Below, piece after piece: positions 51,183 through 59,341 of a stretch of 64,000 bases of DNA (its first letter is position 1; every line of letters starts with the position of its first letter). The position numbers and the translations under genes are program-made. The notes beneath the pieces are model-generated. The model was not told the DNA's origin. It saw only the letters and a program-made list of their open reading frames with translations, and searched no databases. This DNA comes from Nitratireductor mangrovi (GTDB lineage: Bacteria; Pseudomonadota; Alphaproteobacteria; Rhizobiales; Rhizobiaceae). Location of the stretch: contig NZ_CP042301.2 of NCBI RefSeq assembly GCF_007922615.2, positions 4,324,001 through 4,388,000 of the forward strand. Reading direction: 5' to 3'.

Positions 51183-52430
51183 TCAGCTTGCCTGCGCACC
51201 GCGTTCGGCAGCCACAGTCGCAAAGGACGCATCGCCGCCTTCCAGCATGGCCGTCTCGCCGGTGAAGGACTGCCAGCGCTTCACCGCCACATCGACATAG
51301 GCCGGGTCGAGCTCGATGGCATGGCAGCACCGCCCCGTCATCTCTGCGGCTATGATCGTCGTGCCGGATCCACTGAACGGCTCGTAGACGGCCTGACCGG
51401 GAGAGGAATTGTTCTCGATCGGGCGGCGCATGCACTCCACCGGCTTCTGCGTGCCATGGCCGCTGTCGTTCTTGCGGTGCGGTATCTGCCAGACGGTCGT
51501 CTGCTTGCGGTCGCCCTTCCAGTGGCCCTTCCTGCCCTTGCGCACAGCGTACCACGCCGGCTCATGTTGCCAGTGATAGTCCCCGCGGCCGATCACCAGG
51601 CGGGTCTTGTCCCATACGATCTGGGACCGGATGGCAAAGCCCGAGGCCTCGAGGCTTTCCGCCACGATCCCGGCGTGAAGGGCGCCGTGCCAGACATAGG
51701 CGACATCGCCGGAAAACAGTGCCCAGGCCTCACGCCAGTCGGCGCGGTCGTCGTTGGCCACCTTGCCGGTCGCAAGCCCCTCGGCACCATTCAGCTTCCC
51801 GCGCCAGGCCGGATCGTAGTTGACGCCATAGGGAGGATCGGTGACCAGCAGGTGAGGGGAGACGCAACCCAGCAGGCGGGCGACGTCCGCTTCACTGGTG
51901 GCATCACCGCAGATCAGACGATGGTTGCCGAGGACCCAGAGATCGCCGCGACGGCTTGCAGGCTTTGCGGGCGGGGCAGGGATGGCATCCGGATCGGTGA
52001 GGCCGGTCGTGCCGCGCGCAGTCAGCGCCGCGATCTCCTCCTCGCCGAAGCCGGTTAGGGCCAGATCGAAGCCCAGGCTCTCCAGATCGCCGAACTCCAG
52101 CGCCAACAGCTCGTTGTCCCACCCGGCGTTGAGCGCCAGCCTGTTGTCGGCGATGACGTAGGCGCGCCTTTGTGCCTCGCTGAGACCTGCGAGCTCGATG
52201 ACCGGAACCTGTGCCATGCCGAGCTTTCTCGCCGCCAGCAACCGTCCGTGGCCGGCAACGACCCCGTTCTCGCCGTCGACCAGGATGGGGTTGGTCCACC
52301 CGAACTCCCGGATGGATGCCGCGATCTCTGCCACCTGCGCCTCGGAATGAGTGCGCGCGTTGCGGGCGTACGGGATCAGTATGTCGAGGGGTCTGTAATC
52401 CAGCTGAAGAGAACGATCGCCTGTGGTCAT
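51183..52430 (-). CDS. ParB-domain DNA methyltransferase (beta class), copy 2
   Basis: A 415-aa near-twin of the protein at 452-1699. It has the same ParB-like N-terminal domain, DPPY near residue 200 and FSGSGTT near 355. Six substitutions are seen over 420 codons, among them Gly to Cys before VSPHLL and Pro to Ser in WALFPGD. None touches a motif, so both copies should be active. It is probably a solitary phage-type methylase. ATG 52430 is chosen; GTG 52445 is the alternative. Confidence 0.9.
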   Translation of the reverse strand: MTTGDRSLQLDYRPLDILIPYARNARTHSEAQVAEIAASIREFGWTNPILVDGENGVVAGHGRLLAARKLGMAQVPVIELAGLSEAQRRAYVIADNRLALNAGWDNELLALEFGDLESLGFDLALTGFGEEEIAALTARGTTGLTDPDAIPAPPAKPASRRGDLWVLGNHRLICGDATSEADVARLLGCVSPHLLVTDPPYGVNYDPAWRGKLNGAEGLATGKVANDDRADWREAWALFSGDVAYVWHGALHAGIVAESLEASGFAIRSQIVWDKTRLVIGRGDYHWQHEPAWYAVRKGRKGHWKGDRKQTTVWQIPHRKNDSGHGTQKPVECMRRPIENNSSPGQAVYEPFSGSGTTIIAAEMTGRCCHAIELDPAYVDVAVKRWQSFTGETAMLEGGDASFATVAAERGAQAS

Positions 52431-52673
52431 GATTGCCCGGAGCACCTTGCAAGGAACAAAGCCTCATACTTCATTCACAGCATGATATATCGGTCACAAC
52501 CATCTGTGAATCATGACATTTGACGTCATTCGTACGCAGAACTACGTTGCCCTACGACAAGAGCAACTGAAGCCTGACAGACGGATAGGATGAAAGCGAA
52601 CCAGAAGGTCACTTGGTGGGATCTTTCGTCGCCTTACAGTGACTCACATTCGGTGTGCGGGCAGTAACAGGCG

Positions 52674-53390
52674 TCAATACAATACGGTGGCGTTTTTGAG
52701 CTTACGCGATGCTTGCAAGAGGGGTGCGATCAAGCGGTCACTATCAAAACGGGCTTCCGGTGTAACCACCGAAAGTGCAGCTGCGCAATTGCCTTTCTTG
52801 TCGAACAACGGCACAGCCACAGAGCGAACACCCGCGACGTCCTTTCCGCTCGATACGGCATAGCCGCGGTCACGCACCTCCTTGAGGAGCTTCTCCGAGG
52901 CTAAGCGAGCGCCCTTTTGCTTAAGCAAACCTCGATAATCGGCGTCCGCGAATGCGGTCAAGACACGACCTGATGAGCTATCCGACAAAGAAAGAAGCGT
53001 TCCAACCCGAACTTCGGCACGAACTACCACATGAGACTCGACGCGTTTGATAATCTGAGCCTGGATACCACTGAGCACAGCTAATGACGCAGTTTCTTCT
53101 GTATCGAGAGCCAATTCTCTGAGTACAGCGGTTGTACGCTCGCCGAAGCTCGCCTGCTCAAGCGCAGCTTGTCCTATCGTTGCTAGCTGCAAGGACAAGC
53201 GATACGTGCCAGGCTCGGGCTGCTCCAGCCAACCTACTTCAACTAGCGTCATCAGCCTTTGGTAGATCGTCCCGCGTCCCTCGCCAAGCTTATGACTCAA
53301 ATCAGCCAAGCGGATCGGATCATCGTGCTCTGCGATCACCTCGAGCAATGAAAGCGTCTTAACTACAGAACTTAGGACTTTGACCGCCAC
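52674..53390 (-). CDS. IclR-family transcriptional regulator
   Basis: A 238-aa regulator. The winged HTH covers about residues 8-65 (LSLLEVIAEHDDPIRLADLSHKLGEGRGTIYQRLMTL) and the GAF-like effector domain about 80-235, with DVAGVRSVAVPLFDKKGNCAAALSVV. The start is GTG 53390. It lies 45 bp after the last permease of the Pot-type importer, so it is probably the terminal gene of that operon and its regulator. Confidence 0.92.
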   Translation of the reverse strand: MAVKVLSSVVKTLSLLEVIAEHDDPIRLADLSHKLGEGRGTIYQRLMTLVEVGWLEQPEPGTYRLSLQLATIGQAALEQASFGERTTAVLRELALDTEETASLAVLSGIQAQIIKRVESHVVVRAEVRVGTLLSLSDSSSGRVLTAFADADYRGLLKQKGARLASEKLLKEVRDRGYAVSSGKDVAGVRSVAVPLFDKKGNCAAALSVVTPEARFDSDRLIAPLLQASRKLKNATVLY

Positions 53391-53435
53391 AATAACCGGG
53401 TCCTCTAGCTCAAGGGCACAACGCAGTTCTCATAC

Positions 53436-54251
53436 CTATTGCTTGCGCCTCGCAGACAGAACGAAGTCAAGGCCGACGACTTTCTGGATGGCCAGCATCA
53501 TGGCAAGAGACATCACGATGACCAAGGTGGAGAGCGCGAGTATGTATGGCTGGAAGTCGACTTGCATGTCGTTGAAAATCGCCACGGGCAGGGTCATCGT
53601 GTCCGCGTTGACCAAAAAGATCGAAATCGGGACATCTCCAAAAGATACCGCAAACGCGTAGAATCCTCCAACGAGAATGCCCGGCCGTATTGCCGGAAAC
53701 GTGACGTCGCGAAAGGTAACCCATCTCGATGCGCCAAGGCTCTCGGCGGCCTCTTCGTATGCCGAATCAATGCGCGCCAGCACAGCCGATACAGAGCCAA
53801 TCGCGTATGGCAGTGCCACAATCAAGTGCGCAAGAATGAGGCCGAGAAGGCTCCGCGTCAGATACATATCGGTGTGCGCGCCAACCATCGTGTAAAACTG
53901 CAGGAACGCCGCGCCGGTGACGATTAGCGGTATCTGTATCGGAAGGCGGAAAAAGGCATGGATCATCTCCGGCATCGCAAGACGTCCGCGAACTAAGGCG
54001 AGTGCGGCGAGCGTGCCGAACAATGCAGCCAATATCGCGGCTGAAACAGCTACGATAAGGCTATTCAAGAAGAGCTCGGCATACCTAATCGGGATTTCGG
54101 CATATCGATCCAATGCAAGATCCCGCGGCGGGAACTGAATCGTGAACTGGTTGCTGGTGTCGAAGGAGGCCCCGACCACCACGACAAAAGGCAAAACAAG
54201 GAAGCCGATCGTGAAAATGGCGGTGATCGTGCTTAGTCTGGGGAACGGCAT
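53436..54251 (-). CDS. Pot-type ABC permease (PotC-like)
   Basis: A 271-aa permease with six hydrophobic helices. The ATPase-coupling EAA loop reads YEEAAESLGASRWVTFRDVTFPAIRPGI. Family position (last gene, short protein, AFAVSFGDVPISIFL) is that of PotC/PotI. It follows the first permease after 12 bp. With the ATPase and binding protein it forms an importer of the polyamine/opine class. Confidence 0.92.
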   Translation of the reverse strand: MPFPRLSTITAIFTIGFLVLPFVVVVGASFDTSNQFTIQFPPRDLALDRYAEIPIRYAELFLNSLIVAVSAAILAALFGTLAALALVRGRLAMPEMIHAFFRLPIQIPLIVTGAAFLQFYTMVGAHTDMYLTRSLLGLILAHLIVALPYAIGSVSAVLARIDSAYEEAAESLGASRWVTFRDVTFPAIRPGILVGGFYAFAVSFGDVPISIFLVNADTMTLPVAIFNDMQVDFQPYILALSTLVIVMSLAMMLAIQKVVGLDFVLSARRKQ

Positions 54252-54263
54252 GATCCGGTTCCT

Positions 54264-55220
54264 TCAGTTCATTGCTCTGGCAGCGCGTTTGCGCTCGGAG
54301 CGCATGAGAAAAACGCCTGTTCCAACATTGATCGCGAAGACAAACACCAACAGCACTGCCGCCAGTGCCGCACCCGTCCCGTATTCGGCGCGCTGAATGA
54401 TGTGCTGCTGGATCAACACGGGCATTATCAGGACGCGGCCGCCTCCCATGAGAACCGCTGAGGTGAATGCGCCCATACTCATGTTGAAAGCAATGAGCCC
54501 GCCGCTTATCAGGCCGTTCCTCAGGAGCGGAACAATAATCGAAAAAAAGATAGTCGCGCGCTTGGCCCCGTGAACTTCAGCGGCCTCCTCGAGATGCGAG
54601 GGTATCGTCTGTACGACGCCGAAAAGCAGCAAGATCAGGATCGGCAGCGTGTACTGTACAAGGCCGATCAGAACGCCGATCTCGTTGTTGACGAATGGCA
54701 ACGACCGGTCGACGAGACCCAGCCAACGCAGTGCTTCATTTATGGGGCCGACTTGTCCAAAGATGATATTGAGCCCCATCAGCTTTATGACAACAGTGAT
54801 CAATGACGTGGCCAAGATCACATTGAGCCACAGGCTTGCGGTATTACCTCCTGCGCGTGCCAGCGTGTAGGCCGTTGGTACAGCCAGCATGAGACTAAAC
54901 GCTGTGGCAGTGGCCGAAAGGTAGAACGTCTGCCAGATTGACCAGAGATAGAACGGATCGGCCAAGACACGAACATAGTTGTCCAAGCTGTAGGTATGGG
55001 CTACCTGCCCGAGACCGATATCTGCATGGAAGCTGGCCTCAAGAAATGCAAACTGCGGCAGAACGAGAAGGACGAACGAGAGCGCACCCGGAAACCAGAT
55101 GAGTCCAGACCAGTTGACTTTGTTCCGAGCAGTTGCCTTTGAGGCCGGCACTTTCTCATCTTTCCCTTTGGGGATTGGCTTTGCCCGGTCCGTCAGCCTT
55201 GCAACCAGTTGCTCAGGCAT
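54264..55220 (-). CDS. Pot-type ABC permease (PotB-like)
   Basis: A 318-aa permease. A cytosolic lysine-rich N-terminus of about 35 residues precedes six hydrophobic helices. The EAA loop is HLEEAAEVHGAKRATIFFSIIVPLLRNG. It starts 8 bp inside the end of the ATPase gene, so translation is coupled. It pairs with the PotC-like permease at 53436. Confidence 0.92.
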   Translation of the reverse strand: MPEQLVARLTDRAKPIPKGKDEKVPASKATARNKVNWSGLIWFPGALSFVLLVLPQFAFLEASFHADIGLGQVAHTYSLDNYVRVLADPFYLWSIWQTFYLSATATAFSLMLAVPTAYTLARAGGNTASLWLNVILATSLITVVIKLMGLNIIFGQVGPINEALRWLGLVDRSLPFVNNEIGVLIGLVQYTLPILILLLFGVVQTIPSHLEEAAEVHGAKRATIFFSIIVPLLRNGLISGGLIAFNMSMGAFTSAVLMGGGRVLIMPVLIQQHIIQRAEYGTGAALAAVLLVFVFAINVGTGVFLMRSERKRAARAMN

Positions 55221-56322
55221 CGACCACGCTGCTCGCCGCTAAGGGTTGGCAATCTTGCCGCTTGAAATGCACAACAATGTCGGAACCCGGCTCATATTGA
55301 GACAGCCGTGTCGGACATTCGATGATGACCATCTGCTTCCAGGGTAGTTCCACATGGTAATGTACAAAATTCCCTAGAAATCGCCGCTCGGAAACTTTGC
55401 CTGGCAGGCAGTTGGATGACTGTACCTCCTCGCCCGGCGGCGCCACATACAGGTGTTCAGGGCGTAAACCCAGGGCAATTTGATCGCCGGCTTTCCACGA
55501 GTCGGTCTTGGCCTGCACGGCGACAACATCACAGGCCGAATCGCCTTCTCCTATCTGAATGGAAAGCTCGTCCTTGCCAGCATTCTTCACAATACCGCTA
55601 AGGACATTGTTCTTGCCGACGAATTCGGCAACGAACCGGCTATTGGGCTTGTTGTAGAGTTCTTCGGGAGAGCCAAGTTGGCGCATGCGGCCCTCTTGCA
55701 TAACCACGATACGATCGGCCAAGCTCATAGCCTCCTGCTGATCGTGCGTTACAAGGACCGTCGTGATGCCGAGTTTGCGTTGAAGCTGTTTCAGCTCTAT
55801 CTGCAGCATCTCGCGCAGCTTGAGATCGAGTGCGCCAAGCGGTTCATCCATCAGAAGCAAGCGCGGCGAAATGGCCAAAGCTCGGACAAGTGCCACGCGC
55901 TGCTGTTGGCCGCCGGAAAGTTCGGCGGGGTACTGGTCGCGGCGATCGGCTAGCTGAGCGAGACTTAGCATCTCGTTCACGCGGTCCGCGATCGCCTTGC
56001 TCGAGATCTTTCGCTGCTTCAGCCCGAAGGCGATGTTCTCAGCCACCGTCATGTTCGGAAACAGCGCATAGTTCTGGAACACCATGCCGACCTCGCGCTG
56101 CCGGGTCGGCGTATGTGTCACGTCCCTGCCGCCAAACAGGATTTGCCCGCTCGAAGGTTTTTCGAATCCAGCGATCATACGCAAAGTAGTTGTCTTGCCA
56201 CATCCCGATGGACCAAGCAGGACGACAAATTCGCCTTCATCGACGAACAGGTCCACATTTTCGACAGCCACAATATTACCGGCGAAGGACTTGCGGACGT
56301 GACGCAGCTCTATGGTCGACAT
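55213..56322 (-). CDS. Pot-type ABC transporter ATPase (PotA-like)
   Basis: A 369-aa ATPase with Walker A GPSGCGKTT (about 38-46), signature LSGGQQQRVALVRALA and Walker B LLLMDEPLGALDLKL. A C-terminal TOBE-type domain (about 280-365) is the usual regulatory part of PotA/MalK-like ATPases. It lies 105 bp after the binding-protein gene and overlaps the first permease by 8 bp. Confidence 0.93.
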   Translation of the reverse strand: MSTIELRHVRKSFAGNIVAVENVDLFVDEGEFVVLLGPSGCGKTTTLRMIAGFEKPSSGQILFGGRDVTHTPTRQREVGMVFQNYALFPNMTVAENIAFGLKQRKISSKAIADRVNEMLSLAQLADRRDQYPAELSGGQQQRVALVRALAISPRLLLMDEPLGALDLKLREMLQIELKQLQRKLGITTVLVTHDQQEAMSLADRIVVMQEGRMRQLGSPEELYNKPNSRFVAEFVGKNNVLSGIVKNAGKDELSIQIGEGDSACDVVAVQAKTDSWKAGDQIALGLRPEHLYVAPPGEEVQSSNCLPGKVSERRFLGNFVHYHVELPWKQMVIIECPTRLSQYEPGSDIVVHFKRQDCQPLAASSVVDA

Positions 56323-56427
56323 TGCATATTCCCATCAAGAGGGCTGGTATCTGAGCCGGCCCGTTGAGAGCATGTCTTGCCAATAAGTGGGCGACAGCGT
56401 GCGCCATCGCCCACTACTCTCTGGTTT

Positions 56428-57543
56428 TCAGTTTTGCACGGTTCTCAGCCAGACGTCGCGCCACGCATCGATATCGAAGCTGGCCCAGTCGACGCGGTAG
56501 GCGTTGGCGATTTCCTCATCCGACAAGAGCAGCATTTCACGATTCTGCTCGCTCTCGCTCATGAGCTTTCGCGCTTTCGGATTGGTCGGAACGGTGCCGG
56601 TTGCCTCGCAGAACTTGGCTGCACCTTCCACGCCGAGCCATTCGTCGATGTATTTGTGCACCAGATCGCCATTTGTCGTGCCGGCAATCATCCATTTGAT
56701 GTTCGGCCATAAGCCGCCCTTTTTGTCGCCGATCGGCGGATAGGAAACCGCAGCAGGGATGCCGCCACGCTTCATGCGCACGGCCCATCCCGCCCCCCAG
56801 GGAGCGGCCCATATGTCGCCAGAGGCGAATCGCGTGGAAAGCTCCGTCGAACCCGAGTAGAAGTAGCTTGGTGCCATCTCCTTCACGAGTTCCGGAACCA
56901 TAGACAGGTTACTCTCGTCCCCACCATTCGCCCTGGCTAAGCCGATAACCGCGGCCCAGTGCTGCGGATGACCGACATTGGGGAAGGCGACCCGTCCCGC
57001 GAACTTGGGGTTGGCCAGATCGGCATATGTCTGCGGGGGAGAGATGCCTGCTTCGGCAAGCTTGTCCGGATTGTAGACGATACAGTCGGGTGTCCATTCT
57101 ACCACGACCTGTGCTTTGTCGAAAATGCCATCCGGCATATTCTTCGTATTGGTAAGCTTGCTGTAGTCGATCTCGGCGAGATATCCGCTGTTGAACGCAT
57201 CATCATAGAAATAGGCAGTGCCGTCCATCACATCGAAGGGTACCTGTCCCTGACGCTTGGAGGCAATGACCTTGGCGAGATTGTCCTCAGCGGAACCGAT
57301 GACATAGTTGATCGTGTCGCCGTCCGAGGTAATCGCTGGCGCGATGAAATCCTCGATCGCCTTCTGCCAGCTTCCACCATATGTACCGACACGCAACTCC
57401 GTTCCTGCCGCCCTGACGAGAGGGGGCATGCCCAAGGCCAGCGCTGCGCCACCCGCGCCCGCCAAAAACATCCGCCTGGACACGGAAAGGCTTTGGTTCC
57501 CCATATCGGATGTGATCTTCCGGATTCGATTTTCACTATTCAT
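56428..57543 (-). CDS. Pot-type periplasmic binding protein with Tat signal
   Basis: A 371-aa extracytoplasmic binding protein (SBP_bac_8/PotD-like). The N-terminus carries a twin-arginine signal, SVSRRMFLAGAGGAALALG, so it is exported folded. Mature features include LRVGTYGGSWQKAIEDFI, VPFDVMDGTAYFYDD and APWGAGWAVRM. ATG 57543 has AAGGA upstream; ATG 57504 would also keep the Tat motif. The ligand is unknown; the adjacent dipeptidase hints at a peptide-like or amide compound. Confidence 0.92.
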   Translation of the reverse strand: MNSENRIRKITSDMGNQSLSVSRRMFLAGAGGAALALGMPPLVRAAGTELRVGTYGGSWQKAIEDFIAPAITSDGDTINYVIGSAEDNLAKVIASKRQGQVPFDVMDGTAYFYDDAFNSGYLAEIDYSKLTNTKNMPDGIFDKAQVVVEWTPDCIVYNPDKLAEAGISPPQTYADLANPKFAGRVAFPNVGHPQHWAAVIGLARANGGDESNLSMVPELVKEMAPSYFYSGSTELSTRFASGDIWAAPWGAGWAVRMKRGGIPAAVSYPPIGDKKGGLWPNIKWMIAGTTNGDLVHKYIDEWLGVEGAAKFCEATGTVPTNPKARKLMSESEQNREMLLLSDEEIANAYRVDWASFDIDAWRDVWLRTVQN

Positions 57544-57599
57544 TCTCCGGATTCCTTCTGTTGGAGGTTTTCCTATCTTTTCCGCCGCATCTTGGGTCG

Positions 57600-58610
57600 T
57601 CAGCCGATGGTTTGCTCGAACAGGCGCATCCAGTTCCCGCCCATGACAGCGTCGACCTCATCGGCCCGGAAGCCTCTGCGATCGAGTTCGGCTACGATGT
57701 TGTGCATTCCTTCCTGGGTCTTCATCCACTCGGACCAGCCTTCGTGGGGTGCGACCTTCATCTGCTCTGCCGGAGCGCTTTCGCGCGACCAGCGAGCGTA
57801 GCGCCACCATGTCCGGATGTGGCGTGGATGCCCTGGACAGTAGTCGCTGCCGATTGCAACCGTCTCGATGCCGAAACGGTCAACAGCCCAGGCAATCATA
57901 TCGCCGAACTCTTCCAACGTGGTTTCAGCGCCGCGCTTCGTCATGTTACGGTTCGGAGTAAGGCCAATCACGCCATTGCGCGCCGAAAGCGCTTTGAGGG
58001 CTTCCGTCGTCTTCAGTCGACCCGACCCGTAGACTGGACTGCCGACATACTCCCGCGGGTTGGCATGGGTAATGGCTACCGGCACCGTCGACATCTCGAT
58101 CGCATCGAGCGTTGTACGTTCGCCGCAATGCGACAGGTCGATGAGGATTCGGTTGCGGTTCATCTCTTCGATCGCCTTGGCTCCAAAGCGCGAGGACACA
58201 CCGGTATCCTTCTCTTCCCAGTATCCGCAGCCTATGTAGTTTTGCAGATTGTAGGTGAGTTGCATGATGCACACGCCCTGCCGGCGGAAGGCGCCAAAAA
58301 GGTCAATGTTGTGCTCAATCGGCGCCGTATTCTGGAAGCCAAACAGGATTGCCGTACGGCCGGAATCGGCTATATCGCGGACTTCCGCCACGCTGGTCGC
58401 GATGGCGGCCAGATCGCTGTTTTCCTCGACGAGCCGCCGCCATCTGCCAAGCACCGACAAGGCTTCGCCGGCGTTTTCCCATACAGCTACGCAAGTGTTG
58501 ACACAGGCCAGTCCGGCGTTCCGATAGGCTTCGAGCCAACGCCGTTCCGGAGCTGGCATTGAAAGGCCATCTACGATCAGACGGGACGTGCCGTTGTTCG
58601 TTGTGGGCAT
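57600..58610 (-). CDS. M19 membrane-dipeptidase family protein lacking several metal ligands
   Basis: A 336-aa protein of the peptidase M19 (renal dipeptidase) amidohydrolase fold. Two zinc-ligand histidines survive, His161 in LIDLSHCGERT and His182 in VAITHANPREY. The N-terminal HxD pair of DGHND is replaced by DGLSM (14-18), and the bridging Glu is Gln93 in GFQNTAPIE. A binuclear zinc site is therefore unlikely. ATG 58610 overlaps the upstream stop (TGATG); GTG 58613 is the alternative. No signal peptide is seen, so it acts in the cytoplasm on the imported compound (inference). Confidence 0.85.
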   Translation of the reverse strand: MPTTNNGTSRLIVDGLSMPAPERRWLEAYRNAGLACVNTCVAVWENAGEALSVLGRWRRLVEENSDLAAIATSVAEVRDIADSGRTAILFGFQNTAPIEHNIDLFGAFRRQGVCIMQLTYNLQNYIGCGYWEEKDTGVSSRFGAKAIEEMNRNRILIDLSHCGERTTLDAIEMSTVPVAITHANPREYVGSPVYGSGRLKTTEALKALSARNGVIGLTPNRNMTKRGAETTLEEFGDMIAWAVDRFGIETVAIGSDYCPGHPRHIRTWWRYARWSRESAPAEQMKVAPHEGWSEWMKTQEGMHNIVAELDRRGFRADEVDAVMGGNWMRLFEQTIG

Positions 58611-59341
58611 CACCCGCTCCTTCGTTCGCCTACGGACTTCAGCATCTCGGGATCAAAATCATCATCCGCGGGCTGCCTGCCCACGATGGTCCCGTCCTCA
58701 AGAAGGATGACCGGTCCCGCATGGCGTCGCGAAAGCACGCTGTCGGGGGCAAGGGCCCGATTTGAAAGTGTGTAGAGCGCGCGCCACGTTGTTTCTTCAA
58801 CGGGGAAACGATCGCGCATCGCCCGAAACAGCAGTGGGTCCCAATCCTCAAGCGAGCGTGGCGGGGACGTGTTTCGCGCCGTCAGGGTGATGCCACCTTT
58901 ATGAGCGTCGACATCGACCGATATTCTCGCTCCGTATCGCGTAGCGAGACCTTGCATCACCTCGAGTTCTCGCGGCTCACGAATGCCCGTCAAGGAAATC
59001 GTAGACGTTCCGGATCGCCGCGCCTGGTCGACAAGCAGATCAATTGCGGTTGGCGCAAGCATCCAGGCGTGGATCTCGCCGCCGTCGATACGAATACCCC
59101 GATCTGGAGTTTCCTGAACGGTGACCGCGTCGAGAAACGGCTCGGCAACCGAGTCGACCGCTTGGAGAAGGTGCCCGAAACCACCAAGTCCAAGTGATTC
59201 TGACGTCAAGATGACCTCGCGCACCGCAGGAATGTAGCCAGCGGGAATGGCCAGTGTAAGCAGTACCCGATCCACAACCAGACGCCCTTCGCGCACAGAG
59301 ACGTGGATGGTTCGAGATCTCATTTCTCCAGCAGCAGTCAT
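58610..59341 (-). CDS. DUF3726-like protein of unknown function
   Basis: A 243-aa soluble protein without signal or membrane segment. The C-terminal part FPVEETTWRALYTLSNRALAPDSVLSR resembles the end of DUF3726 proteins (a PVD..W..L..LA-x-T-x-VP-x-S-x-SR pattern). This is recollection of the pattern and only moderately certain. ATG 59341 overlaps the stop of the 565-aa gene by 4 bp (ATGA), and its own TGA overlaps the dipeptidase start. The tight coupling says that the three proteins act together. Confidence 0.6.
   Translation of the reverse strand: MTAAGEMRSRTIHVSVREGRLVVDRVLLTLAIPAGYIPAVREVILTSESLGLGGFGHLLQAVDSVAEPFLDAVTVQETPDRGIRIDGGEIHAWMLAPTAIDLLVDQARRSGTSTISLTGIREPRELEVMQGLATRYGARISVDVDAHKGGITLTARNTSPPRSLEDWDPLLFRAMRDRFPVEETTWRALYTLSNRALAPDSVLSRRHAGPVILLEDGTIVGRQPADDDFDPEMLKSVGERRSG

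Larger units (their letters stand above)
50315..52537. repeat. Direct repeat, copy 2 (terminase/methyltransferase segment)
   Basis: This is the longer copy of the segment at 77-1806, in the same orientation. It carries the intact terminase small subunit and methyltransferase plus 493 bp (50605-51097) absent from copy 1. Left of 50315 and right of 52537 the two contexts differ completely. The island's primase, DUF2924 and recombinase genes are not present beside this copy. Confidence 0.9.
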
